Part shown: one piece after another, positions 55,166 to 63,227 of the stretch | Layout: every line of letters begins with the position of its first letter | How positions within the stretch are numbered: the stretch's first letter is position 1 | Source of the DNA: Edaphobacter sp. | Lineage (GTDB): Bacteria > Acidobacteriota > Terriglobia > Terriglobales > Acidobacteriaceae | Assembly (NCBI GenBank): GCA_025462645.1 | Contig: JAOAPB010000060.1 | Span: forward strand, 1 to 64,000 | DNA: 64,000 nt | Direction: 5' to 3' | Made by a program: the position numbers and the translations under genes | The notes under the pieces: generated by a model | What the model saw: the letters and a program-made list of their open reading frames with translations, nothing else | Told to the model about the DNA's origin: nothing | Databases searched by the model: none

Positions 55166-55197
55166 GCCGGATGCCGCGCTCGAGCGCGGCATTCGGC
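55166..55197 (-). terminator. Strong hairpin between TonB receptor and PIG-L genes
   Basis: A perfect 22-base palindrome (55171-55192, core CGCGCTCGAGCGCG) is extended by AGCCG/CGGCT arms with one mismatch. It fills the 62-base gap between the two minus-strand genes. It is not followed by a T run on either strand, so partial termination, mRNA stabilisation of the upstream receptor message or processing is more likely than full termination. Confidence 0.6.
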
Positions 55198-55211
55198 TTG
55201 TCAGACTGCGC

Positions 55212-58200
55212 TTAGAAGTAGAACTTGCCTGCAAGCTGGATCTGGCGTGCATCGTTCACAACGGTGGTGATCTTGCCGAAGGTAGCCGCATTGGCCACGG
55301 TGGCAGAGGGATTGCCGAAGTTTGCATGATTGAATGCGTTGAAGGCCTCAAACCGCAACTCGATCTTTCTGACATCGCCAAGGGAAAACTGTTTGAAGAC
55401 GCTCAGGTCTACGTTCCGTCCACCTGGACCGTGGAACAAGCGAGGTCTGCAGCTGCCAAACCTGCCCGTTGTCGGCTGCGAAAATCCACTGACGCTGATG
55501 AAGCGGGCAGTGGAGTTCGGATTAGCGACCTGTCCACGATCGCTTGTCGCCCCGGCAAATGGATCTCCAACGCAGTTCGCATAGGACGCATGGCTGCCGC
55601 CGGTCTGACTATTATCGGCTGCCGTTGCATTGAACGGCGTTCCAGTCTGCAAGGTCACAATCGCATTAAGCTGCCAGCCGCCAATCAGGCTTGCCGCCCT
55701 CGAGTTTCTGTTCAGAACCCACCCTCCCTTGCCTATCGGCAACAGCCACTGTCCGCTGGCGACAAAGCGATGTCTCTGGTCAAACGGAGAGTTGCTCCTC
55801 TCGTGCGCATAGTCATACGCATTCTGCGGAGTCGATCCGCCAGTCAGGTTGTCGGTAAAGTCGGCGAAACCATGCGACCATGTATAGCTGATCTGGTATG
55901 CAAGTCGATTCGACATCTGTCGGCGCAGGCTGGCCTCAAGCGCGTTGTAGCTTGTATTGCCATCGTTCGTCGCCAACTCCAGGAAGCTGTGCTGCCCCGC
56001 CCCCGCAACCGTCGACGTGGCCGTGTTCAGGTTCGCATACGGAAACTGAACCAGAGCGCCACCCGATGGCGCAAATCCAGTCACCACGCCTTGGTTCGCA
56101 TTGCGAAGGCGGTTCATCTTATGACCCCAGTTGCCGACCCAATCCAGCTCAAAGACAGTCGAGTTGGTCATCTGGACCTGCGGTCCGAAGCTAGCCTGCT
56201 GGATGTAGCTCGTACGCTGGTTCGGGTCCTGCCAATTACTCTTCTGCAGATACAGCGGCACAACAGACGCTGCATAGGCGGCTCCAGGAAATCCGTTCTT
56301 CAGAAAGAAGACCGGGTCTACGCTCCCACTCGACTGCACCGTGAATACCTGCTTTAGGAAAGGCTGATTCAGAGCAAGCATCGACTCCGATCCAATGCGG
56401 TTTATGAATTGATAGAACACACCGTACCCACCGCGGAAGACCACTCTCTCAGAAGACTGATAGCTGAATCCAACGCGCGGCGCGATGTTGTTTTTATCTG
56501 GATTGATCAGAGACCGCTCAGCCCAGCTCTTTGCAGAGGGGGTTGAAGGAACCAGCGTACCGCCATTGGCCGGAGAGAAGTTCGAGACAGAGTTCGTACG
56601 ATTCATGACCGGAGCAAACAGCTCATAGCGCGCACCGTAGGTGATCGTGAAACTCTTGGCCAACCGCCATGTGTCCTGAGCGTAGAACGAGTGCCCCGGA
56701 AGAAAGTTATGCACTGCAAGCGGAGTGTTGTAGATCGTCGAAGCAACATCGCCGAGCAAAAAGTCCGCGAATCCGAAGCCCGACTTGTTCGTGTAGATTC
56801 CCGTGGACTGGATGTAGCCCTGAGGCGCCTGCAGATCCAGGAAGTTGTCTGTGTTCCGGTGATACTCATAGCCGAACATCAAGCTGTGGTTGCCCTGCAG
56901 CTTGGTGAAGGTATCGAGAAACTGAAACACCTGTGCCACCTGGAACTGTGGGCGGAAGCGATCCACGCCAAGTGTCACAAGGCCCGAGATGTAGATCGGT
57001 GGAATGCCGGCGGTATAGGGAGACGCCGGTATCCCCGTCAATCCATAGTCCGCGGCATTGGATGTACCCAGTGTCAGCCCGATCGGCCCGCTCACCGCGT
57101 TATCGCGCGAGAAGCCATACCTCGCCTGATTCACTGCAGAGGGAGAGAAGACATGTGTCCATCCCAGTGCCAGTCCCTGATTGCGGATGTTGTAGTCCGT
57201 TGCGAACCCACCGTTGCCCGCAATCGGATTCGACGTCCACGGAGGATCCTGTCGATGCTGCTTCAGATAGCTATAGCGGCCGAAGATCGTATCTCTCTCG
57301 CCGATCTTATGGTCGATCCGGAGATCGGCGGAGTTGACCTGAGTAGGCGACTTGTACACAAAAGCGTAGTTGGGATTGCCCGTCCACACCGCTGTCTGGC
57401 CGGGGATATTCGGATCTGGGAACAGAGCCCCAAGCTTCAATCCAACCGGATCAATGCAGCTTGGAGCAATCATTCGAGTTGTGGCATTGAGGCAGCCGCT
57501 CTGCCCCGTCGCTATGCTGCGAAAAGGATAAGCCACAGGATCAAGCTCGCTGAAATCACCCGTCTTCATCCTGGCCGAGGGTACAACCGACGACTTCGTC
57601 ACCTGCTGGCTACTTCTCAAGCCCTGATAGTCGACGAAGAAGAAGGTGTGATCGCGATAGATCGGTCCGCCCACAGTGCCGCCAAACTGATTCTGGCTGA
57701 AGTCTCCCTTTGGGATATTTCTCTGGTGATTCAGATACGTATTCGAATCGAAGACGCTGTTGCGGGCATACTCCCAGGCATTTCCATGAAACTTGTTCGT
57801 CCCGCTCTTGACCGAGGCGTTGACGATGGCGCCAGCCGACGTTCCAAACTCCGTTGTGTACGTTCTGGTCTGAAGGCGGAACTCCTGAATGGCGTCCGGA
57901 GGAGGCTGCACATTTTGCACGGAGCCCTCTTGCAGATTGGTGGAGCCGGAGTTGTTGTCCACGCCATCGAGGGCAAAGTAGTTTTGCGTCTCGGAGTTTC
58001 CATTTGAGCTGAATCGGTCTGGCGCGGGATTGGCAACCGCAGGGTTCTTGAAGATGCCGGGAGACAACAACGCCAGATCGGCATAGCGGCGGCTGTTCAA
58101 AGGAAGATCGTTGATCTGGGACGTACCGATGACTACCCCGACATCTGCCGACTGCGTCTGCAACTGGATGCCGCTCGCGCTCACTTCGATCTGCTCCTGT

Positions 58201-58580
58201 GTGGAGCCGACCTTCAACGTGAAGTCCACCTGCGCACGCGTCTTGACGTGAACGTCAACCGAAGGATTCTTGGCAGGCCCAAATCCCTGTGCCGTTGCTT
58301 CGACGGAGTACGTGCCGGGAATCAAGCCCAGCACCTGGTAGGTCCCATCGTCGTTTGTCTTGGTCGAAGTAACAACGCCCGTAGCCACATTGCCGATAGC
58401 GACCGAAGCGCCTGTGATCACCGCACCCTGCTCATCGTGCAGCACTCCGGTAATCGTTCCGGTATCGAACTGTGCCCATGCTGCCGAACTGACGAGAAGG
58501 AGCCCGAAAAGAAATATGCTGCCGATCAACCGGCTCTTCTTCCGCATTGCGAGATTGCTTCCAGCTCTAATCAGATCCAT
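55212..58580 (-). CDS. Oar-like TonB-dependent receptor
   Basis: The ATG at 58580 (MDLIRAGSNLAMRKKSR) is preceded by AAGGAGG at eight bases; a GTG at 58589 overlaps that site and is unlikely. The 1122-residue product has a signal peptide ending near SAAWAQ, a carboxypeptidase-regulatory-like domain (GTITGVLHDEQGAVITGASV, YQVLGLIPGTYSVEATAQGF) and a plug (INDLPLNSRRYADLALLSPG, FALDGVDNNSGSTN, SAGAIVNASVKSGTNKFHGN). The complete barrel ends in RQIQLAGKFYF with a terminal Phe. The gene heads the PIG-L, permease, kinase, GH4 series and is a probable importer of the cognate glycan. Confidence 0.95.
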   Translation of the reverse strand: MDLIRAGSNLAMRKKSRLIGSIFLFGLLLVSSAAWAQFDTGTITGVLHDEQGAVITGASVAIGNVATGVVTSTKTNDDGTYQVLGLIPGTYSVEATAQGFGPAKNPSVDVHVKTRAQVDFTLKVGSTQEQIEVSASGIQLQTQSADVGVVIGTSQINDLPLNSRRYADLALLSPGIFKNPAVANPAPDRFSSNGNSETQNYFALDGVDNNSGSTNLQEGSVQNVQPPPDAIQEFRLQTRTYTTEFGTSAGAIVNASVKSGTNKFHGNAWEYARNSVFDSNTYLNHQRNIPKGDFSQNQFGGTVGGPIYRDHTFFFVDYQGLRSSQQVTKSSVVPSARMKTGDFSELDPVAYPFRSIATGQSGCLNATTRMIAPSCIDPVGLKLGALFPDPNIPGQTAVWTGNPNYAFVYKSPTQVNSADLRIDHKIGERDTIFGRYSYLKQHRQDPPWTSNPIAGNGGFATDYNIRNQGLALGWTHVFSPSAVNQARYGFSRDNAVSGPIGLTLGTSNAADYGLTGIPASPYTAGIPPIYISGLVTLGVDRFRPQFQVAQVFQFLDTFTKLQGNHSLMFGYEYHRNTDNFLDLQAPQGYIQSTGIYTNKSGFGFADFLLGDVASTIYNTPLAVHNFLPGHSFYAQDTWRLAKSFTITYGARYELFAPVMNRTNSVSNFSPANGGTLVPSTPSAKSWAERSLINPDKNNIAPRVGFSYQSSERVVFRGGYGVFYQFINRIGSESMLALNQPFLKQVFTVQSSGSVDPVFFLKNGFPGAAYAASVVPLYLQKSNWQDPNQRTSYIQQASFGPQVQMTNSTVFELDWVGNWGHKMNRLRNANQGVVTGFAPSGGALVQFPYANLNTATSTVAGAGQHSFLELATNDGNTSYNALEASLRRQMSNRLAYQISYTWSHGFADFTDNLTGGSTPQNAYDYAHERSNSPFDQRHRFVASGQWLLPIGKGGWVLNRNSRAASLIGGWQLNAIVTLQTGTPFNATAADNSQTGGSHASYANCVGDPFAGATSDRGQVANPNSTARFISVSGFSQPTTGRFGSCRPRLFHGPGGRNVDLSVFKQFSLGDVRKIELRFEAFNAFNHANFGNPSATVANAATFGKITTVVNDARQIQLAGKFYF

Positions 58581-58718
58581 GCGACTCACCTCCTTGCGTG
58601 TGCGTTAGTAGCGGAGGACCAATACGAAACGCGTACTGCGAGAATGAAATCGAGCCAGAAAGCGGTTAGGCTTCGCTCCTTCGCTCCTTGCTCCGCAATT
58701 TGCGCTCGCCGGTCATTT

Positions 58719-58733
58719 CCGTTATCGGTAACG
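58719..58733 (+). promoter_or_regulatory. LacI-type operator candidate CCGTTATCGGTAACG
   Basis: CGTTATCGGTAACG (58720-58733) is a 14-base palindrome with one mismatch and a central CG, as bound by many LacI-family repressors. It lies between the TonB-receptor promoter and its start codon. A related site (CCGATATCGTTACCC on the minus strand, 11 of 15 identical) overlaps the promoter of the second PfkB gene. The LacI gene is 1.6 kb away. Confidence 0.55.
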
Positions 58734-58750
58734 TAACTAGCGTTTCTAAG

Positions 58751-58779
58751 GAGATACCAGCCAGTCATGGACCTGTCAA
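58751..58779 (-). promoter_or_regulatory. Probable sigma-70 promoter of the TonB receptor gene
   Basis: On the minus strand a perfect TTGACA (58779-58774) and TATCTC (58756-58751) are 17 bases apart. They lie about 170 bases upstream of the receptor start. The LacI-like palindrome sits downstream of it, in a roadblock position. Confidence 0.55.
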
Positions 58780-58862
58780 GAAAATTGTTTCAATATACTC
58801 AGGAATGTCATACTCAATCAATCTTGCTATGCATCCATGGTCGGATAAGAATACCTTCGATT

Positions 58863-59163
58863 CCTGTCAAGCCCCGACAGCGCAATTGAAGAGCTGTTGT
58901 CAGCGGCAAACCACACAAATAGAGATACTTACGGTCAATAAAAAATTTTTGGAAATCTGCCGATGAGTTATCTCCAATCAGTTAAAATAGAAATAGTGAA
59001 CAAAAGGGATAAGGCCCAGTGACAACGCTGGGCCTTATCCCTTTTAGATTGACGAATTTACCCGTAAGGCGAATGAATGCACGACTTTACAGAGGTCTAT
59101 TTTTTTATCTATATGAAAACATGATACTTGTCGACCACACCCCCCCGGGGGGTACCCCCTTGG
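58863..59163 (+). repeat. Composite intergenic element, copy B
   Basis: Starts with CCTGTCAAGCCCC (58863). A box related to the one in copies A and C follows (CTGCCGATGAGTTATCTCC, then CAATCAGTTAAAATAG with -10-like TAAAAT). Next come a perfect 18-base-arm hairpin (59002-59045), AGATTGACGAATTTACCCG and GCACGACTTTAC segments and the C/G tract CCCCCCCGGGGGGTACCCCC near 59140-59159. The tract orientation is reversed relative to copies A and C. It ends three bases before the stop of the PfkB gene on the other strand. Confidence 0.75.
59002..59045 (+). terminator. Perfect 18-pair hairpin inside repeat copy B
   Basis: AAAAGGGATAAGGCCCAG (59002-59019) pairs perfectly with 59028-59045 around the 8-base loop TGACAACG. 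Its flanks are A-rich and T-rich, so it works as an intrinsic terminator on either strand. It separates the TonB-receptor promoter from the PfkB gene end. Confidence 0.75.
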
Positions 59164-59166
59164 GCT

Positions 59167-60123
59167 TTATGTCTTCGCCCTCATCTTGCGCATATATCTG
59201 GCGAACTCCGGGTGAGTTGGCAGCCCCTGTGAACCACCAGGCTCCTGTGCCGCGAGACTCCCGCAGATATTCCCTGCGCGCAGACAGTTATCCCACTGGG
59301 AGCCACGCAGAAACTCATGTAAAAAGCCCCCGTTGAACGCATCCCCGGCTCCAGTGGCATCGACGATAACGCCCGGCAGCGCAGGCTGCTTGTACACCTT
59401 ACCCTCGGACATCAGCATCGAGCCCTTTGCGCCAAGCTTGATGATCGGTACGCGAACCCACTCGCTCAATTTTTCAAGCGCCCGCATCGCGCTCTTCGTT
59501 CCTGTGATGGCACAAGCCTCATGCTCATTCGGAAAGACGAACTCACAATGCCGAATGATCGACAGGAGCTGATTGATTGAGATATCGGGATTCCATCCAA
59601 AGTCGGCCGAGATGGTAATTCCCTCGTCCCGAAGAGCCTTCAGCATTGGAATCCACTTCTGCGGACGGTGGAGAGCGCAAGCCAGATGCACATGGCGAGC
59701 TCTCTTAAGCTTCCGCTGGACGATGTCCTTATCGAGCAGGTCCTCGAGATTTCGATTGATGGGCTCATGCGTCACCATCATGCGATCGGCTTTATACGCG
59801 ATGCAGACTGTCAAAGCTGTCGCGGCATCCTTGCGGATCTCGCATGCGCTGACGTCCAGGCCTTGATTCAAAATGGCAGACCATGTCGGCAACGTTGGTG
59901 CGTCCGCACCAACTCTCGTCACGATTCCAGTGGAGGTCCCGAGTTTGCTGGCGGCGAGGGCGGTCGTTGCCAATCCACCGCCGGGCGCGATCAGGAAGTG
60001 GTCGGTCTTGAGCTCTTCGCCCAATCGTGGCCGGTCCGGAAGCCGATAGAAGACGAGATCGGAGAAGAACTCTCCAAAGACGACGAGATCGAAGGACTTC
60101 GCAGGGTTTCGCTTTGAAAGCAT
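59167..60123 (-). CDS. PfkB-family carbohydrate kinase (second copy)
   Basis: The 318-residue product starts MLSKRNPAKSFDLVVFGEFF. It has the N-terminal Gly-rich motif APGGGLATTALAASKLG, FVFPNEHEACAITG and the C-terminal VIVDATGAGDAFNGGFLHEF with the catalytic Asp. It is only distantly similar to the kinase at 49951-50877. Downstream in transcription is repeat copy B; upstream is the LacI gene. A -35/-10 promoter with an operator-like sequence lies 75-100 bases before it. Confidence 0.93.
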   Translation of the reverse strand: MLSKRNPAKSFDLVVFGEFFSDLVFYRLPDRPRLGEELKTDHFLIAPGGGLATTALAASKLGTSTGIVTRVGADAPTLPTWSAILNQGLDVSACEIRKDAATALTVCIAYKADRMMVTHEPINRNLEDLLDKDIVQRKLKRARHVHLACALHRPQKWIPMLKALRDEGITISADFGWNPDISINQLLSIIRHCEFVFPNEHEACAITGTKSAMRALEKLSEWVRVPIIKLGAKGSMLMSEGKVYKQPALPGVIVDATGAGDAFNGGFLHEFLRGSQWDNCLRAGNICGSLAAQEPGGSQGLPTHPEFARYMRKMRAKT

Positions 60124-60191
60124 TGCAGCCTAGCCTGGGTCACGAGCGCGAACAGCTCCACTGCGTCGTCCCAGAGATTGCCGTTGGAATT

Positions 60192-60225
60192 GGGTAACGA
60201 TATCGGCAAGCTCGTCCGGTGTCAA
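60192..60225 (-). promoter_or_regulatory. Promoter and LacI-like site of the second PfkB gene
   Basis: On the minus strand TTGACA (60225-60220) and TATCGT (60202-60197) are 17 bases apart. The -10 box overlaps CCGATATCGTTACCC (60206-60192), which agrees at 11 of 15 positions with the palindrome before the TonB receptor. This suggests repression of both by the adjacent LacI protein, an inference. Confidence 0.5.
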
Positions 60226-60234
60226 GAACAGCCC

Positions 60235-61245
60235 TCAGCTCTGACTCGAACGTCGCACGATCATTTTAGGAGAGAGCATCAGGTCTCGACTGGGAGCAAC
60301 TCCGTCTGCGGACAGGGCACGGAGTACCAGCTTCGCCGTCCTCTGTCCGACTTCCAAGCCTGAGAGGTCAACGCTTGAGAGAGGTACTCTCATCTCGCGG
60401 GTCGACGGCAGGTTGCCGCAGCCGACGACGGCAATGTCCTCCGGTACTCTCAGGTTCTTCTCGAGTGCAGCATCGATTACTCCAAGTGCTATGAGGTCGG
60501 TGTAGCACATCACTCCGTCCGGACGGATTCTTCCGGCTTGTAGCCGGTTCATCGCATCATAGCCTCGCCGGTATTCGTTCCGATCCATCTCAGTCGCTTC
60601 GACGACGAGGGCGGGGCGGAAGAGGATGTTGAACTCGTGCAGGGCGGCCCTGTAGCCCGAGTATCGGAGGTCGGCGGCGGCGGTTCGCGGACCTCGTAGA
60701 TAGGCGGGCTTGCTACAACCTGCCTTGATCAGGTGGACGGCGGCGATGTATCCGATCTCCTGGTCGCGCACGCCGATGAAGGGAGCCGCAAACGAGGGGA
60801 GTTTGCGGTCGATGAGGATGATCGGAGCCTTCTGGGCTCCGAGAGCGGTGAAGAACTCCGGCGACTCCTGTACCGAGGCCACGAGGAGGGCGTCGACCTG
60901 TCGGGATAGCTGCAGCTCGATCTCACGGCGCTCGATCTCCGGGTCCTCTTCGGCGGAGGAGATGAGGAGGCTGTAGCCCTTTGCTCGTATCGTCTGGACC
61001 AGACCCCTGGCGATCTCGGTGAAGAAGGGATCTTCGAGCGAGGGAATGACGAGGCCGATGCTGAAGGTGTTCCCGGTGCGCAGGCTGCTGGCGGCGATGT
61101 TTGGCCGGTAGTTCAGCTCCTTCATGCGCTGCAGGACTCGGGCCTTGGTCGCTGCGCTGATGTCGGTCTGACCGCGCAGAACTTTGGAGATCGTCATCTT
61201 CGAGAGGTTCAGATCGCTTGCGATGTCTTTCAGGCGGACTGTCAT
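60235..61245 (-). CDS. LacI-family transcriptional regulator
   Basis: The 336-residue product has an N-terminal LacI helix-turn-helix with hinge (VRLKDIASDLNLSKMTISKV, RVLQRMKELNYRPNIAASSL) and a sugar-binding core (FSIGLVIPSLEDPFFTEIAR, DALLVASVQESPEFF, DGVMCYTDLIALGVIDAAL). The hinge ANSLAR-like helix reads ASSLRTG, slightly altered. It lies between a kinase and a secreted glycosidase on the same strand, so it probably controls this sugar cluster and responds to a breakdown product. Confidence 0.95.
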   Translation of the reverse strand: MTVRLKDIASDLNLSKMTISKVLRGQTDISAATKARVLQRMKELNYRPNIAASSLRTGNTFSIGLVIPSLEDPFFTEIARGLVQTIRAKGYSLLISSAEEDPEIERREIELQLSRQVDALLVASVQESPEFFTALGAQKAPIILIDRKLPSFAAPFIGVRDQEIGYIAAVHLIKAGCSKPAYLRGPRTAAADLRYSGYRAALHEFNILFRPALVVEATEMDRNEYRRGYDAMNRLQAGRIRPDGVMCYTDLIALGVIDAALEKNLRVPEDIAVVGCGNLPSTREMRVPLSSVDLSGLEVGQRTAKLVLRALSADGVAPSRDLMLSPKMIVRRSSQS

Positions 61246-61313
61246 TGCCTGGGCGATCTCCTCTGTGGCTTCAGTCGATGCTCATCTTACACGTCTTGTT
61301 TCAATCGTCTGGT

Positions 61314-61603
61314 CCCACACCCCCCTCCCCCCCGGGGGTACTTGGGCGTAACTCTATTATTTACAGAAACCTACAGGCATGGTCTACCTAAAGTCGTACA
61401 AACAAACAACTTATAGGCAAAGTCGTCTTTATAAAGGGGTTAGATCTCCTTGAAGACAAAAGAAAGCTCCGATTGCTTGATCGGAGCTTTTCTTTTTGAT
61501 CTATTTTGATCTATGTATTGATTATAGCTGGTTGAGCAAAACTCCTATGCCACGTCGATCCTATTTGTTTTCATAGGGTTATGCTATTCAGAGGCTTGAC
61601 AAG
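61314..61603 (-). repeat. Composite intergenic element, copy C
   Basis: On the minus strand it starts CTTGTCAAGCC at 61603, four bases after the stop of the glycosidase gene. It continues with GTGGCATAGGAGTTTTGCTC and CAACCAGCTATAATCAATACA (-10-like TATAAT), and a hairpin at 61490-61463. Then come AACCCCTTTATAAAGACGAC with TTTGCC, a second CGACTTTAGG and the C/G tract CCCCCGGGGGGGAGGGGGG ending near 61317. It agrees with copy A at about nine in ten positions across the conserved box. Confidence 0.8.
61463..61490 (-). terminator. Hairpin inside repeat copy C
   Basis: AAAGCTCCGAT (61463-61473) pairs with ATCGGAGCTTT (61480-61490) around a 6-base loop. The A-rich and T-rich flanks make it a bidirectional intrinsic terminator. 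It follows the glycosidase gene and also stands downstream of the -10-like box of copy C. Confidence 0.75.
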
Positions 61604-61606
61604 TTT

Positions 61607-62743
61607 TTAGTGCTGTTGATTCGCGGCCGAAGTTGCGGATCCGCGGCCTGTCAGGGTTTTCATCAGGTCAACCTCACGCTGACGGTAGGGAGTCCAGTCC
61701 TGGCGGAAGACCTCGTGGAACCAGACGGTGGGTTGGGAGAGAACGTACGGTTTTTGCCAGGAGTCCCAGGGGAGGTAGGTCTGGGTCTTGCCGGCTACGA
61801 AGCCCCAGTTGATGGCTCCCACGTTGTACTGCTTCGCAAGTGGGAGGATGGTGTCGAAGGTGCTTCCGTTGCCGCGCGCCATGTACTCGGTGCAGATGAT
61901 GGGGCGGTGCAGGGGTTGGAGGGACTTTACCCTGGCCTCGAACTCTTCGGGCCAGCCGTAGTTGTGGAAGGTGATGATGTCGGACTCGGTCAACTGAATT
62001 TTGGTGACGGGGCCCTCTTTGGCGGGGTCTGTCCAGTTTCCTTCCCATAGACCGCTGGTGAGAGGTTGAATGGGATGGGCGGAGCGAGCCCAGGCAAAGG
62101 CCTTGGGGAGAAGATTGGCGACCAGCTCCGGTTTGTTCTTCGGCTCGGTGAATCTGTGGTCGTTGGTGTTGTTGGGCTCGTTCCAGATGTCCCAGCCGAG
62201 GATGCGCTCGTCTTTGGCGAAGGCGCCCACAACTCCCTCGACGTAGGACTTGAGCTTAGGTTCGTAGGAGGGATCGGTGAGTTCGGCGGCTCCGGGGCTC
62301 TGGACCCAGCCGGAGTTGTGGATTCCGGGGATGGGCGGGTGCTGGGGGCCGAGGTGCGGGTTGGACTCCCAGCAGGAGTCGAAGAGGACCAGCAAGGGCC
62401 GGATGTGATGCTTTGCGGCGATGGCCAGGAAGGCGTCGAGGCGTTTGGCGAAGCCCTTGGGATCCTGCTCCCAGAGCTGATCCTGAAGGAAGACGCGCAT
62501 GGTGTTCATGCCGATGGATTCGGCGAGGGCCAGCTCCTTCTCGTTGAGCTGGGGGTTGAAGGTCGCCGCCTGGAACATCTCCAACTGATTGATCGCGTCG
62601 GAGGGGACGAAGTTCGAGCCTACGAGCCAGGGCTGTTTTGCGTACCAGGCGTTGGACGCTTCCTCCGTCCATCGATTGGGCTCCTGTGCGGAGGCGGAGA
62701 GGAGGGCGAGGGACAATACCAGAAAGAGCCTGTATAGCTGCAT
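61607..62743 (-). CDS. Secreted GH5-like (cellulase-fold) glycoside hydrolase
   Basis: The ATG at 62743 gives MQLYRLFLVLSLALLSASAQ, a clear signal peptide; a frame extending to 62809 lacks one. The 378-residue protein has a TIM-barrel pattern: MNTMRVFLQDQLWEQDP, HHIRPLLVLFDSCWESN, WDIWNEPNNTNDHRF with the acid/base Glu, ITFHNYGWPEEF and IICTEYMARGNG with the nucleophile Glu. This is the layout of clan GH-A enzymes such as GH5. The substrate cannot be assigned. It is the gene just downstream of repeat region 62811-63165 and probably part of the LacI-controlled set. Confidence 0.85.
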   Translation of the reverse strand: MQLYRLFLVLSLALLSASAQEPNRWTEEASNAWYAKQPWLVGSNFVPSDAINQLEMFQAATFNPQLNEKELALAESIGMNTMRVFLQDQLWEQDPKGFAKRLDAFLAIAAKHHIRPLLVLFDSCWESNPHLGPQHPPIPGIHNSGWVQSPGAAELTDPSYEPKLKSYVEGVVGAFAKDERILGWDIWNEPNNTNDHRFTEPKNKPELVANLLPKAFAWARSAHPIQPLTSGLWEGNWTDPAKEGPVTKIQLTESDIITFHNYGWPEEFEARVKSLQPLHRPIICTEYMARGNGSTFDTILPLAKQYNVGAINWGFVAGKTQTYLPWDSWQKPYVLSQPTVWFHEVFRQDWTPYRQREVDLMKTLTGRGSATSAANQQH

Positions 62744-62810
62744 GAGGCGAAATGATATCCGAATCTGCGGTTGTGGGGAATGACGACAGCGAAGCAAGAC
62801 AAATGACACC

Positions 62811-62968
62811 GCAGATCCTTCGAATCGCTGCGTTCAGAATGACAACATATCGATAGGGTTGGATGAGATGAAATAGATGTTGTAGCAGAGAAGAGAAGGC
62901 ACTCGGGTCGCTGCGCTCCCCTCGGAAAAACAAATACGGGGGTTCTTCGCTGCGCTCAGAATGACAGC
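62811..62968. repeat. Three imperfect copies of a TCGCTGCGCTCAGAATGACA motif
   Basis: Copies lie near 62811-62846 (CGAATCGCTGCGTTCAGAAT), 62900-62927 (GGGTCGCTGCGCTCCCCTCG) and 62941-62968 (TTCTTCGCTGCGCTCAGAAT). The motif is a short dispersed intergenic sequence. No coding function is seen. Confidence 0.55.
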
Positions 62969-63165
62969 ATCAAACACCGACACGTCACTGACAGCGTCAA
63001 ACACTGACACGTCAACACTGACACGTCAAACACTGACAGCGTAACGGCGTAAAACACTGACGGCGTAAAACAACGACAGTAACAATAAAGACAAAAGCAG
63101 CGACAATGTCATAAGGAAAGACAAAAGCAGCGACGATGTCACAAGGAAACAACAGTAACAACAGC
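62969..63165. repeat. Low-complexity repeat tract (CACTGACA/GTCAAA units and a 30-base tandem)
   Basis: The first part (about 62969-63080) is a run of CACTGACACGTCAA-like units with variations. The second part holds a tandem of two 30-base units (63087-63116 and 63117-63146, each AAAGACAAAAGCAGCGACRA then TGTCAYAAGG) differing at two bases. Unit lengths vary and there are no unique spacers, so this is slippage-type repetition, not CRISPR. Confidence 0.65.
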
Positions 63166-63227
63166 CTGAGCTTGAAGCTCGTTTTTAGAGAACGGTATAC
63201 CCTTGTTGCGCGAGGATTTTGCCTGTG

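Noticed and set aside
56691-58007. A 438-codon open frame on the plus strand
   Set aside because: It lies antisense to the TonB receptor and has no family features; neighbouring antisense frames behave alike.
61540-61603. A sigma-54 promoter in the GTGGCATAGGAGTTTTGCTC box of the repeat element
   Set aside because: The distance between GG and GC is 12 bases instead of 10, and copy A lacks the GC, so a -10-like sigma-70 box is a better reading.
62969-63165. Repeat tract that resembles a CRISPR array
   Set aside because: Repeat lengths are irregular, units abut or overlap, there are no unique spacers of constant length and no cas genes are nearby.
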